Positions 4,629 through 13,126 of a DNA stretch of 24,452 nt are shown piece by piece. The notes under the pieces are model-generated. The model did not search any database. It worked only from the letters and a program-made list of their open reading frames with translations, and was not told the origin of the DNA. The translations under genes and the position numbers were made by a program. Every line of letters starts with the position of its first letter. The stretch's first letter is position 1. Source of the DNA: a virus; the IMG/VR virus record IMGVR_UViG_3300024517_000107, positions 1 through 24,452 of that record. The stretch is one strand, 5' to 3'.

Positions 4629-6092
4629 ATGCTCCGAACAGAGACGCCAGAAGTCCAAGATCGCAGACTAAAGTTAGAGCTTAGGCTCGCCCAGATGTCA
4701 GAGGTAGAAGGGTGCAGGGAGGACTTCCTGAAGTACGTCAGGAAAGTATGGCCTGAGTTTATTGCAGGGGCCCATCACCGTATGATTGCAAAAAAGTTCG
4801 AGGACATTGCAACGGGAAAAAACAAGCGTCTGATAATCAACATGCCTCCACGGCATACGAAGTCCGAGTTCGCTAGTTACCTTCTTCCGTCATGGATCAT
4901 TGGCCGTGAGCCGAAGACAAAAATAATCCAAACCACTCACACTGCGGAGCTAGCTGTAAACTTTGGCCGTAAGGTTCGAAATCTCATTGCAACGACCGAG
5001 TACCAAAATATTTTCGATTCTGTAAACCTACAGGCTGACAGCAAGGCTGCGGGTCGATGGTCCACGAACCATGGTGGGGAGTATTTTGCGGCTGGTGTAG
5101 GCGGTGCGATAACGGGTCGCGGCGCTGATTTGTTGATTATTGACGATCCTCATTCGGAGCAGGATGCGTTATCGGATACGGCCATGGACCATGCGTATGA
5201 GTGGTACACGTCGGGTCCCCGGCAGCGTTTGCAGCCCGGAGGTGCCATTGTAATTGTAATGACTCGTTGGTCGTTGCGCGATTTGACGGAGAAGGTGATC
5301 AAGGCCCAGGGTTATGATGAGAATTCGGACAAGTGGGAGATAGTAGAGTTTCCTGCTTTGATGCCGAGCGGGAATTCCTGTTGGCCTGAGTATTGGAAGA
5401 AGGAGGAATTGGAGGGTGTTCGTGCTTCGTTGTCTGTTTCCAAGTGGAACGCGCAGTGGCAGCAGAATCCTACTTCTGCGGAGGGTGCGATTATCAAGAA
5501 GGAGTGGTGGAAGCGTTGGGAGGAGGACGAGATTCCGCAACTTGAGTATGTAATACAGAGTTACGACACGGCGTTTAGTCGCAAGGAGACTTCGGATTAC
5601 AGTGCGATAACGACGTGGGGGGTATTTTATCCGCAGCAGGAGGGTCCTGCGCATTTGATACTTTTGGATTCAAAGAAGGGGCGCTGGGATTTTCCGGAGC
5701 TTAAAACGCAGGCTTTGGATCAGTTCAATTTTTGGGAGCCTGAGACGGTTATTGTGGAAGCAAAGGCTTCTGGGATGCCTTTGACTCAGGAGCTTCGGCA
5801 ACTGGGCATACCTGTTGTAAACTTTACACCTAGCAAAGGAAACGATAAGCTTACGAGGGTCCATTCGGTTTCTCCATTATTTGAGAGCGGAATGATATGG
5901 GCCCCGGACGAACGTTGGGCGGACGAGGTTATTGACGAGTGCGCGGCATTTCCGAATGGCGAGCACGATGATCTTGTAGACAGCACCACGCAAGCTCTGA
6001 TGCGTTATCGTCAGGGCAATTTTGTACAGTTGCCGAGCGACGATTGGGTAGACAGTGAGCCGTCCACCTACATACGGAGTTACTATGGCTGA
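4629..6092 (+). CDS. terL: Terminase large subunit
   Basis: The 487-residue protein is the packaging motor ATPase and nuclease. Its ATPase part shows a variant Walker A, MPPRHTKS (72-79), Walker B LLIIDDP (168-174) and the coupling motif MTRW (211-214). The RNase H-like nuclease part shows its acidic residues in SYDTAF (Asp313), VIVEAKASG (Glu377) and GEHDDLVD (Asp447/448). It uses ATP hydrolysis to drive DNA into the prohead through the portal and cuts the DNA to unit length. The start at 4629 follows GAGAGG. Length and motif order are normal and all key residues are present. The stop overlaps the next start by eight bases. Its small subunit partner lies 3.4 kb upstream. Confidence 0.95.
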   Translation: MLRTETPEVQDRRLKLELRLAQMSEVEGCREDFLKYVRKVWPEFIAGAHHRMIAKKFEDIATGKNKRLIINMPPRHTKSEFASYLLPSWIIGREPKTKIIQTTHTAELAVNFGRKVRNLIATTEYQNIFDSVNLQADSKAAGRWSTNHGGEYFAAGVGGAITGRGADLLIIDDPHSEQDALSDTAMDHAYEWYTSGPRQRLQPGGAIVIVMTRWSLRDLTEKVIKAQGYDENSDKWEIVEFPALMPSGNSCWPEYWKKEELEGVRASLSVSKWNAQWQQNPTSAEGAIIKKEWWKRWEEDEIPQLEYVIQSYDTAFSRKETSDYSAITTWGVFYPQQEGPAHLILLDSKKGRWDFPELKTQALDQFNFWEPETVIVEAKASGMPLTQELRQLGIPVVNFTPSKGNDKLTRVHSVSPLFESGMIWAPDERWADEVIDECAAFPNGEHDDLVDSTTQALMRYRQGNFVQLPSDDWVDSEPSTYIRSYYG

Positions 6093-6243
6093 CGAACCAA
6101 CGGATTCCAGCGCAGAAAAAGACATGAAGTGCCCTATTTGCGGGTGCGACAAGCCCAAGGCGTGGGTAGAGGGCCGTTATCGGTGCGTGGATTGCACTTG
6201 CGCCGTGGACGACGCCTGCTGGGGAGCCCTTGAGGATGGCTGA
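6085..6243 (+). CDS. Small zinc-ribbon protein
   Basis: A 52-residue protein with CPICGC at residues 16-21 and CVDCTC at about 34-39, two CXXC knuckles that should form one zinc ribbon. The remainder is acidic. ATG 6085 is chosen for the GGAG six bases upstream; it overlaps the terL stop by eight bases. The first 16 bases of the gene are identical to the first 16 bases of the next gene, so both proteins start MADEP, hinting at a local duplication or an insertion at this junction. Function unknown. Confidence 0.65.
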   Translation: MADEPTDSSAEKDMKCPICGCDKPKAWVEGRYRCVDCTCAVDDACWGALEDG

Positions 6244-7630
6244 CGAACCAAAACCGTCTCGTTTTTGGGTAGAGTACTTGCCCGTTAACGATGCATATGT
6301 GGCCTTGTTTGGCAATAAATTAGAAACAGCTTCGCTCATTCCTTTACGGCACCCCGACATACCGGCACTGGGGAAAAAGCGCAATGTTGCGACTCCTATG
6401 GAGCAGCAATATGGGCACGAAAGGTGGGAGCAGTTACCAAAAGAACAGACCCTTTTTTCATCGTTAGAAGAGATTGATTCCGTTTTGAAAAAAAGTGGCC
6501 TGTGGAGAAACCCAGAAAACAACGATATATCTACGATACAGGGTCCGACAAATCTCAGCACCCCGCCCACCCCCGACGAACCACGGCCCACGGACCAGTC
6601 TAATTTACCCGCCGCAATTGGCGCAGCCGCCGAAGCTTCCCGGCTTGCACTGCCTCCGGACGACAAACCAGGGCCCAAGGGAAAAGCATTCGGTAGCGGT
6701 ATTGGGAGTTTGATGTTCCGTAGGATGTTTCCTCTTATCCAAGCCGTACAGAAGGGCTACGAGCATCTTTTAACCGAAGATCAAAAGAGAGAAATGCGGG
6801 AGTTTCTTGCCCAGCCCACCCATGAATTTTTTGGCATGGACAAGTCGGGCCTTGAATCGTTCAAGGAAAAACTTGGTATCTTGGACGACGACATACCGGA
6901 GGAGACTTCTCTCAGCGTTATTGAAGGGCGCACGGAAAAACCCTTGGATGAGGTGTCTCAGAGCACTCTTAAACGGCGATTAAAAGCGGCGAAGAAGGAG
7001 CTTTCAGACCTGACCGGTATGACGGTCAAAAGGGACGTTACAAATCGGATGGAGGAACGAATACAAAATCTTGGCAAGGAAGATCCTCTTCTTGCAAGAC
7101 GACTGGATAGTCTTGTTACCCGAATTTACGATTTGAAGGAACGGATAAATCCTGACACTAGGTTTGGGTCAAGTTGGCGCACACACCCCGAGCAAGGTCC
7201 TCCCCCGGGCCCCACAGACTTGTATTTTCAAGGCATGGCTAGGCAACGGGAAGAGACTGAGGGAACTCTTTTCAAGGCCCTTGGTTCATTGCCATCCGAT
7301 TATCTTGGTGTGGAATCGGATTGGTTTCCCCAAGACCTTGGGCGGATATTGTCTAACCTTCCCCCGGACAGAATCCGTTCTATAGACGCGCTTCTCAAAC
7401 AACGCGACGGGAAAGGTTTGCTAGACCACACGTTCCCTCAGACTCGAACCGACACGATAATTAAGGTAGATCCCGATCTGCCTAGAACAGACCCAGAAAC
7501 GGTTCAAAACCGGGTACGAAACATTCTTGATCCAGGGGCCCAATCCTACATTCAACTTGTAGACGAAGAGCCTCCGGATACCACTATGGCTTATGGTGGT
7601 CTTGTGGTTAGGCCCTTGTACGACCCGTGA
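6236..7630 (+). CDS. Unassigned 464-residue phage protein
   Basis: A large hydrophilic protein between terL and portal that I do not recognise. It has a proline-rich, low-complexity linker at about residues 104-145, then a helical, charged centre (about 200-310) likely to form coiled coils (for example TLKRRLKAAKKELSDL), and ends MAYGGLVVRPLYDP. Short glycine-rich tails of this type recur in marine phage proteins encoded near portals. The start is ATG 6236 (GGGGAG upstream), eight bases inside the zinc-ribbon gene. No enzyme motif or membrane segment is visible. Its position between packaging genes and the portal suggests a virion or assembly role, but that is inference. Confidence 0.75.
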   Translation: MADEPKPSRFWVEYLPVNDAYVALFGNKLETASLIPLRHPDIPALGKKRNVATPMEQQYGHERWEQLPKEQTLFSSLEEIDSVLKKSGLWRNPENNDISTIQGPTNLSTPPTPDEPRPTDQSNLPAAIGAAAEASRLALPPDDKPGPKGKAFGSGIGSLMFRRMFPLIQAVQKGYEHLLTEDQKREMREFLAQPTHEFFGMDKSGLESFKEKLGILDDDIPEETSLSVIEGRTEKPLDEVSQSTLKRRLKAAKKELSDLTGMTVKRDVTNRMEERIQNLGKEDPLLARRLDSLVTRIYDLKERINPDTRFGSSWRTHPEQGPPPGPTDLYFQGMARQREETEGTLFKALGSLPSDYLGVESDWFPQDLGRILSNLPPDRIRSIDALLKQRDGKGLLDHTFPQTRTDTIIKVDPDLPRTDPETVQNRVRNILDPGAQSYIQLVDEEPPDTTMAYGGLVVRPLYDP

Positions 7631-7650
7631 TTCGTGTAAAAGTGTAAGTT

Positions 7651-7938
7651 GTGAAACTCTTATCTTTTCTTGTTTTGTTTTTCGTAGCTGTGTCTTCGGC
7701 TTCCGCGCAGAACTTTTGTGGCAAACGGGAAGAGGTTATAGAAAGGTTACGGGACACGTGGCAGGAATTACTAACGGCTAACGGATTGGCGTTTAACAAC
7801 CAGCTTGTTGAATTATTTGTGTCGGATAAAGGCTCATGGACCATTGTCCTTTCTGACCCCAACGGTCGTTCCTGTGTTGCGGCTACTGGTCAAGGTTGGA
7901 CTTCCCGCGAACCACGTGTATCTCCAGAAGGCACGTGA
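7651..7938 (+). CDS. Secreted/periplasmic small protein with signal peptide
   Basis: The 95-residue product starts with a classic signal peptide: a lysine, then a hydrophobic core LLSFLVLFFVAVSS, then a likely cleavage after ASA at about residue 19. The mature part contains two cysteines (residue 23, and one in RSCVAA), which may form a disulfide in the periplasm. The start codon is GTG at 7651; no in-frame ATG lies nearby and the ribosome site is weak. Similar exported proteins occur in marine phages and bacteria without a known role. It is coupled to the next gene through a TGATG overlap. Confidence 0.7.
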   Translation: MKLLSFLVLFFVAVSSASAQNFCGKREEVIERLRDTWQELLTANGLAFNNQLVELFVSDKGSWTIVLSDPNGRSCVAATGQGWTSREPRVSPEGT

Positions 7939-8105
7939 TGGATGGTAAATCTTTAGACAGGACTATTTTACAGGAAACTTTAGATGGTGCTACTATGTCT
8001 ATTGTGATTGATCCGCGCGTCGAGGAGAGTCCTCCGGGCTTTATACGTGTGTTTGAAGACCTTAGATTAGTCCGGGATTATTTAACTTACCTACGGTCAA
8101 CCTAG
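7938..8105 (+). CDS. Small unknown protein, 55 residues
   Basis: A short acidic soluble protein starting at ATG 7938, whose A is the last base of the preceding TGA stop. Near the middle lies IDPRVEESPPGFIRVFEDL and the end LVRDYLTYLRS looks helical. No family is recognised. Translational coupling to the exported protein before it and the two-base gap to the next gene support it as a real operon member. Confidence 0.55.
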   Translation: MDGKSLDRTILQETLDGATMSIVIDPRVEESPPGFIRVFEDLRLVRDYLTYLRST

Positions 8106-8107
8106 CC

Positions 8108-9025
8108 ATGTCCAACTTAAAAGAACTTACCGTTAGCGAATATCTTCTAAATTTACGGAGGCCGAAGAAACAATCTGGGTTTAAACTTCCTTTTGTTCCT
8201 TATGAGATTGTCCCAGAGGATTCGACAGTACCGGACTCAGAGGGGCGTCAACAAGTGCTTGGGGTAGCGGCAAACCCGTTACATTCAACAAAGATTTTGC
8301 CCCAGTTTATTTTCCGGTCTTCGTCACCCGGGGTGGGAGCGGCACCGGATAGGGTGCAAGCGGAAACGAGTGTTGGAGGGGATAGGGCAGCGTTAAATGT
8401 AAGCGGGGAGCGCAGCATAAGTGGAGGCCCGTACGACATGAACTACATAAATGCCCGCGTTGGTCCTCTATCTTTTTTTGGAAGCGAAGGCACTGGGGAG
8501 GGACGAGAAAAAATACGCAGAGTTGGCGGTTCTGCAAGCCTTGGTCCCGTAGCTTTGTATGGTGAAAGAGAAGACACCACTCGGACGGTCATTCCGGAAC
8601 GGGACCGACGATTTTTCACAAACCCGAATGTAGACGTAAACCAGCGGGTGTTCGGGGTCCGTGGTTCAGTGCCCGTGGGCCCCGGTACGTTATTCGCTGA
8701 TCTTTCCCGTCGGTTTTCGGGTGTCAGAGAACCCCAGTTTTTTCGTCAACCCCAGCGCCCGCAGCACCGGGGTCCCAACGTGACGGAGTTGCGAGGCGAG
8801 TATGCGGGCAAGGTCGGCCCCGGAAGACTTGGTCTCGCAGGTCGTTATACGGACATTCGTGGAAGGGGAACGGACAAAGAGGCGGGTTTGTCTTATATGG
8901 TAGACGACCCATTTGGTCGCGGTGGACAGTTCACGGTCCAAGGAACCTATGCAAATCCATACGGTGCTCCGAGCGCAGCGCAGGGGACACTGCGGTGGAC
9001 GGTGCCTTTAGGAGGTCGCCGCTAA
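8108..9025 (+). CDS. Beta-strand-rich, barrel-like protein of unknown function
   Basis: A 305-residue basic protein without enzyme motifs. After about 90 disordered residues, its C-terminal two thirds repeat a pattern of alternating hydrophobic residues, turns and glycine-rich links: ARVGPLSFFGSEG, SLGPVALYGERED, SVPVGPGTLFADLS, KVGPGRLGLAGRYTD, QFTVQGTYANPYG and finally GTLRWTVPLGGRR. Such xVGPxxLxG strands resemble transmembrane beta-barrel hairpins in bacterial outer-membrane proteins, but there is no signal peptide. It could equally be a beta-rich virion protein. It lies between an exported protein gene and a basic small protein gene in the stretch leading to the portal. Its stop overlaps the next ATG (TAATG). 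Confidence 0.65.
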   Translation: MSNLKELTVSEYLLNLRRPKKQSGFKLPFVPYEIVPEDSTVPDSEGRQQVLGVAANPLHSTKILPQFIFRSSSPGVGAAPDRVQAETSVGGDRAALNVSGERSISGGPYDMNYINARVGPLSFFGSEGTGEGREKIRRVGGSASLGPVALYGEREDTTRTVIPERDRRFFTNPNVDVNQRVFGVRGSVPVGPGTLFADLSRRFSGVREPQFFRQPQRPQHRGPNVTELRGEYAGKVGPGRLGLAGRYTDIRGRGTDKEAGLSYMVDDPFGRGGQFTVQGTYANPYGAPSAAQGTLRWTVPLGGRR

Positions 9026-9177
9026 TGCCTTTGACAAAGAAGGGCGCAAAGATAAAGCGCAAGATGACGAAGACGTATGGTAAAGGTAAGGGTAATCAAG
9101 TCTTTTACGCCAGTATAAATGCAGGTAAGGTAAAAGGCGCGGAGAAACACAGAAAAGGTGGACGACGAGATGCCTAA
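9025..9177 (+). CDS. Very basic small phage protein
   Basis: A 50-residue, lysine- and glycine-rich protein starting MPLTKKGAKIKRKM and containing a VFYASINAGK segment. Small proteins of this pattern, with a basic start and an FYAS core, are widespread in tailed phages beside the portal gene, with no proven function; DNA binding would fit the charge. The start ATG overlaps the preceding stop as TAATG, and the end overlaps the next gene by eight bases. Confidence 0.65.
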   Translation: MPLTKKGAKIKRKMTKTYGKGKGNQVFYASINAGKVKGAEKHRKGGRRDA

Positions 9178-9823
9178 CGTAATGGGACGCGAATTTCCGT
9201 ACACGCCGCAAGGCATGGCGGCGGCTGAACAGTATAAGCAAGCCATGGGTATGCGCGACGGCGGCATGATGGGATTTCGTCCTATTGGGTACGCTAACGG
9301 AAGTCCGGGCGTCCCGGTAACAGATTCGATGGCCGTGATCCGAGAGTTGCAGGAACTGGAACTAACAGGAACCACACCGGATGTGATTGCGTTTATAGAA
9401 GGGAGGCAACGCGATCTAGCGAGGGCCGTGGAGGAATACCCGGAGTTCGCATCCTACCTTAACAGGATGCTGACACGCTTCGCTTCGGAATCGGCGGCTC
9501 CTCAACCCGCTGTCGAGAACAGGGGCGACGTACCATACACGGGGGTTCTTCCCGGAATGAGGATGCCTCCTGAAGGAGGAGATCAACTTTTAATCCAGCC
9601 TCCGCCGGAGACGGCTCCGCCTCAAGGGATGGCTCCGATGCCGGAGATGGCTCCGTATAACGACCTGCCAAACCAAGGGATGGCTCCGATGCCGGAGATG
9701 GCTCCGTATAACGACCTGCCAAACCAAGGGATGGCCCCGATGCCGGAGATAGCTTTTCCCCAAGGGATGGCTCCTCCCCAGCCATTCCGGGGCGGTGGGA
9801 TTGCCTCACTAAGGCGTTACTAG
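9170..9823 (+). CDS. Met/Pro-repeat protein upstream of portal
   Basis: A 217-residue protein that begins MPNVMGREFPYTPQGMAAAEQY, a start commonly seen in marine phage proteins next to the portal. The middle is helical (about 60-110). The C-terminal part, about residues 140-205, is a Pro/Met/Ala-rich repeat (QGMAPMPEMAPYNDLPN, 17 residues) present twice with partial copies, ending in FRGGGIASLRRY. I use ATG 9170; GTG 9158 in the same frame would add four residues. The low-complexity tail may be a flexible linker or scaffold-binding segment. Function unknown; virion or assembly role inferred from position one base before the portal gene. Confidence 0.7.
   Translation: MPNVMGREFPYTPQGMAAAEQYKQAMGMRDGGMMGFRPIGYANGSPGVPVTDSMAVIRELQELELTGTTPDVIAFIEGRQRDLARAVEEYPEFASYLNRMLTRFASESAAPQPAVENRGDVPYTGVLPGMRMPPEGGDQLLIQPPPETAPPQGMAPMPEMAPYNDLPNQGMAPMPEMAPYNDLPNQGMAPMPEIAFPQGMAPPQPFRGGGIASLRRY
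9623..9760 (+). repeat. 51-bp in-frame tandem repeat
   Basis: Near-identical 51-bp units begin at CAAGGGATGG 9623, 9674 and 9725, the third being incomplete; the same opening recurs at 9761. They encode the 17-residue Met/Pro repeat of the surrounding gene. The near identity at DNA level points to recent slippage or unequal recombination. Confidence 0.9.
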
Positions 9824-12256
9824 ATGGCTAGGAACCCGCTACCCCGCAGTAATTTTGGAACGGCCTCTCTTATAGAAAGGCGCAACGAGATACCGCCTGT
9901 GGAACTGGAAGAAGGCTCTGACGCAGAGGTGTTTCTTGACGATGCAAGCATCATCGAAGCGCCCGGTTTAAATATAGAACTGGAAGATGACGGGGGAGTT
10001 GTTGTCGATTTTGATCCCCGTATGGATCAGGTTTCAAATGCAGGGTTTTATGACAACCTTGCAGAGGAAGTGGACACCGGACTCTTGTCCCGGATAGCTT
10101 CGGACCTGTTGGATCAGTACGAGGCTAACAAGGATGGTCGTAAGGATTGGGAGGACACTTACCGAACCGGTTTAGAACTTCTTGGTTTTAAATACGAGGA
10201 GCGTTCGGAACCTTTCCGGGGTGCAACAGGAGTGACGCACCCTCTTCTTGCAGAAGCCGTAACCCAGTTTCAGGCGCAGGCGTTTGGAGAGCTTTTACCA
10301 GCAGGGGGACCTGTAAACACACAGATTTTAGGCGAGTCTTCTCCTGACATAGAGGCCCAATCGGATCGTGTACGCAACTTTATGAATTATCAAATCACGT
10401 GTGTTATGAAGGAATACACACCTGAATTTGACCAAATGTTGTTTTACCTACCGTTGGCTGGTTCCACGTTCAAAAAGGTGTATTACGATGATTTCCTGGG
10501 TCGCGCTGTCAGCAAGTTTGTTCCTGCGGAACAACTGATCGTCCCGTATACCGCGACGGATTTGGAAACAGCCGAGAATGTAACACATGTTATCCAGATT
10601 TCGGAGAACGAGCTTCGGAAGAAACAAGTAGCCGGTTTTTATTCCGATATTAAAGTGTCCGCATCGCAGTCGGACCCGTCCGAGGTCCGTGAGGAGATGG
10701 ACGAGATAAGTGGAGTAGAGCCCAGCCGTCTGGATACCGAAGTTACGTTACTTGAATGTCATGTAGATCTGGATTTGGAAGGATTTGAAGATTCCGATCC
10801 CAGCGGCGAACCCACGGGTATCAAACTTCCCTACGTTGTAACTGTGTCAGAGGATAATGGGAAGGTTCTAAGCATTCGTCGGAACTACAAGGAGGGAGAT
10901 CAGAACCGTAAGAAAAACCAGTACTTTGTTCATTTCAAATTCCTTCCCGGGTTTGGTTTTTACGGCTTAGGTTTAATTCACATGATTGGTGGGTTAAGCC
11001 GAACGGCTACTGCTGCGTTACGCCAGCTTATTGATGCTGGGACTTTGGCTAATTTACCCGCAGGTTTCAAGACTCGCGGTCTTCGTATCCGGAATGATGA
11101 CGAACCGCTGTCCCCGGGCGAGTTCCGGGACGTGGATTCTCCCGGAGGTGCTATCCGGGATTCATTGATGCTCCTTCCGTACAAGGGAGCGGATCAGACT
11201 CTGTTTCAGCTAATGGGGTTCTGTGTGGAGGCTGGTCAGCGGTTCGCTGCGGTGTCTAATTTACAGGTTGGAGACGGGAACCAGCAGGCTGCGGTTGGAA
11301 CCACCATTGCAATGCTGGAGCAGGGTGCAAAAGTAATGTCGGCCATACATAAACGGCTGCATTACGCTCAGAAAGACGAGTTTGATCTTCTTGCAAAGGT
11401 GTTCGGGGAATCCCTTCCACCGGAGTACCCTTACAACGTTGTTGGTGCGGAACGGGTTATAAAATCGGAGGATTTTGATGATAGGATTGACATTATTCCA
11501 GTTTCCGATCCCAACATATTTTCTATGTCGCAAAGGGTTGCTATGGCGCAGACTGAGTTACAGTTGGCGCAAGCGGCTCCGGACTTGCATAACATGTACG
11601 AAGCGTTTCGTAGGATGTATAAGGCGCTTGGGGTCAAAGACGTTGATTCTATTCTCAAGGTCGTAGATCAGGAAGAAGCTGTTCCTAAAGATCCCGCAGT
11701 AGAGAATTCGGAAGCACTTGAGAACATTGAACTAGAGGCGTTCCAAGGACAGAATCACAAGGCCCACATAATGGCTCATCTAGTTTTCGGGTCTTCTCCT
11801 ATGGTTGGACAGCTACCTTCGGTAGCAATGTCCTTGCAAAAGCATGTCATGGAGCATGTTTCTATAGGCTCTAAGGAACAGGTTTCATCACAGATGATGC
11901 AACAGCTTCAGGGACAAGAGCCGAGCGAGGAGCAGGTTTTACAGATAGAATCCATGGTGGCGGAACAGATAGCGCAAGGGATGCAGGAGGTCAAAGCTCT
12001 AAGTCTTCAAATAAGCGGTCAGTCCGAACAGCAACAAGATCCTTTGATTGCCTTGAAAGAGCAGGACTTACAGCTTCGGGCAAAACGGGATGAGGCCGAG
12101 CATCAGATAGATCAGGCACGACTTTCTCTGGATCAACAGAAAGCACAGTCCACGGCAGATCTTGGGGCGCAAAGAATACAGTCTCAGGAAGAAATAGTGG
12201 CGGCTCGTATACAGGCGGCACGCGAACGCGAGTTGATGAAACAAACTGGTCAATAG
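9824..12256 (+). CDS. Portal protein (P22-like type)
   Basis: An 810-residue protein with the order and motifs of large podovirus portal proteins. After an acidic start, the core opens with KDGRKDWEDTYRTGLELLG and FRGATGVTHPLLAEAVTQFQAQ (about residues 128-157), the typical wing-domain region of P22/SU10-type portals. A central stretch with FLPGFGFYGLGLIHMIGG is also typical. The C-terminus from about 690 is glutamine-rich and probably coiled coil, corresponding to the barrel region. Twelve copies would form the ring at one capsid vertex through which terminase pumps DNA and to which adaptors bind. Long size (P22 portal is 725 residues) and position after terL and before scaffold and capsid support the call. 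Confidence 0.88.
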   Translation: MARNPLPRSNFGTASLIERRNEIPPVELEEGSDAEVFLDDASIIEAPGLNIELEDDGGVVVDFDPRMDQVSNAGFYDNLAEEVDTGLLSRIASDLLDQYEANKDGRKDWEDTYRTGLELLGFKYEERSEPFRGATGVTHPLLAEAVTQFQAQAFGELLPAGGPVNTQILGESSPDIEAQSDRVRNFMNYQITCVMKEYTPEFDQMLFYLPLAGSTFKKVYYDDFLGRAVSKFVPAEQLIVPYTATDLETAENVTHVIQISENELRKKQVAGFYSDIKVSASQSDPSEVREEMDEISGVEPSRLDTEVTLLECHVDLDLEGFEDSDPSGEPTGIKLPYVVTVSEDNGKVLSIRRNYKEGDQNRKKNQYFVHFKFLPGFGFYGLGLIHMIGGLSRTATAALRQLIDAGTLANLPAGFKTRGLRIRNDDEPLSPGEFRDVDSPGGAIRDSLMLLPYKGADQTLFQLMGFCVEAGQRFAAVSNLQVGDGNQQAAVGTTIAMLEQGAKVMSAIHKRLHYAQKDEFDLLAKVFGESLPPEYPYNVVGAERVIKSEDFDDRIDIIPVSDPNIFSMSQRVAMAQTELQLAQAAPDLHNMYEAFRRMYKALGVKDVDSILKVVDQEEAVPKDPAVENSEALENIELEAFQGQNHKAHIMAHLVFGSSPMVGQLPSVAMSLQKHVMEHVSIGSKEQVSSQMMQQLQGQEPSEEQVLQIESMVAEQIAQGMQEVKALSLQISGQSEQQQDPLIALKEQDLQLRAKRDEAEHQIDQARLSLDQQKAQSTADLGAQRIQSQEEIVAARIQAARERELMKQTGQ

Positions 12257-12265
12257 GAGGCTGTT

Positions 12266-12451
12266 ATGGAAAAACAGAAAGGTTCCGTGGGCGTTGCGCG
12301 GAAAGGTATTGTTGTGAAGGATCAGGGTTTTGTTCCTTACAGCGACTCGAAGACCGAGACCACACCGAACGTGTCCAAGGCTACTTCGGTTTCCGGGAAA
12401 AATCGTGGTATGGGCGCGGCGCTTCGTGGTGGCTCCTTTAAAATCTGCTAG
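12266..12451 (+). CDS. Small basic phage protein with RGMGAALRGG tail
   Basis: The 61-residue basic protein ends with NRGMGAALRGGSFKIC. Small proteins with an RGMGAAxRGG tail are frequent directly after portal genes in marine phages, with no established role. A good AGGAGG site lies before ATG 12266. No membrane segment is visible. Its place between portal and the membrane-protein cluster suggests head assembly, but this is inference. Confidence 0.65.
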   Translation: MEKQKGSVGVARKGIVVKDQGFVPYSDSKTETTPNVSKATSVSGKNRGMGAALRGGSFKIC

Positions 12452-12466
12452 ATAAGGATCATACAA

Positions 12467-12628
12467 ATGACCTGGATCATGGATCGCATGAAAGAGCCTT
12501 CCAGCTACGCTGCTCTGGGCGGTGTAGTTGTGGGAGTAGGTGTTCTTCTCTCGCAGCCTGCTGTAATTGTTGTCGGCATGGTGGGGGGAGTGGTTGGCTT
12601 TCTTTTAAAAGAAAAAGGCGTCTTTTAA
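12467..12628 (+). CDS. Two-segment hydrophobic small protein, holin-like
   Basis: A 53-residue protein with a short amphipathic start (MTWIMDRMKEPSSY) and two close hydrophobic segments, about 15-29 and 31-47, rich in Gly and Val, ending with KEKGVF. Two short membrane passes and a charged tail are typical of small holin or antiholin proteins, which time cell lysis by permeabilising the inner membrane. AAGGAT lies upstream of ATG 12467. It is the first of four successive membrane-protein genes. No family is certain. Confidence 0.6.
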   Translation: MTWIMDRMKEPSSYAALGGVVVGVGVLLSQPAVIVVGMVGGVVGFLLKEKGVF

Positions 12629-12656
12629 GTTCTTCTGATGTGTACGGAATTAAGTC

Positions 12657-12824
12657 ATGTCGCAAGGAACGGATGTATCTATTATAGAGCTTTTCAATGC
12701 GGGATGGCCGGTTATCGTTGCTATTATTGGGCTGATAATCGTACTCGCCAAGATGCACGGTGATCTGGAAGTACTGAAAGATAAGGTTAAAGTCTTGTTT
12801 GATCTCTGGAACGCTAAAAAATGA
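12657..12824 (+). CDS. Single-pass membrane protein, holin-like
   Basis: A 55-residue protein with a short N-terminal outside segment, one clear membrane helix at about residues 15-31 (AGWPVIVAIIGLIIVLA) and a charged amphipathic tail (DLEVLKDKVKVLFDLWNAKK). This N-out or N-in single-pass layout is compatible with a class III holin or with a lysis regulator. Its stop overlaps the start of the next gene (ATGA at 12821-12824). Function is inferred from topology and from membership in the membrane-protein cluster. Confidence 0.6.
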   Translation: MSQGTDVSIIELFNAGWPVIVAIIGLIIVLAKMHGDLEVLKDKVKVLFDLWNAKK

Positions 12825-13126
12825 CCCAAAAAAAGTTGCAAAAGGATAGCCGGTATCAAGCCCTGGATCTTGATGGTGACGGTATTGTGTCGGACACCGA
12901 ACTGGCAGCGGTTGAAGCCCTTGAGACTGCGGAAAAGATGGATGCCCAACGTCACATGGCATGGTGCGCCCTTGCCATTATGGCTGTTATGACAGGTCTT
13001 TTGTTTTTTGTAGTGAGCGAGAGCAGACTCAAGTCTATAAGCGATCTTTTGGGTCTGGCTTACATAGCTTTCTCTGGGGTTGCCTGTGCTTATATGGGTA
13101 TGAGCGCCTATATGAGCAGAAAGTAG
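12821..13126 (+). CDS. EF-hand membrane protein, two transmembrane helices
   Basis: The 101-residue protein has a textbook EF-hand calcium loop, DLDGDGIVSDTE at residues 16-27, with Asp16, Asp18, Asp20, Ser24 and Glu27 at the calcium-binding positions. It is followed by two hydrophobic helices, about 45-65 and 75-97. A single EF-hand usually pairs with another copy, so the protein may dimerise. A calcium-binding membrane protein within a lysis-like cluster could sense or stabilise membrane state, but this is inference. It overlaps the gene before it by four bases and ends 11 bases before the holin gene. Confidence 0.75.
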   Translation: MTQKKLQKDSRYQALDLDGDGIVSDTELAAVEALETAEKMDAQRHMAWCALAIMAVMTGLLFFVVSESRLKSISDLLGLAYIAFSGVACAYMGMSAYMSRK

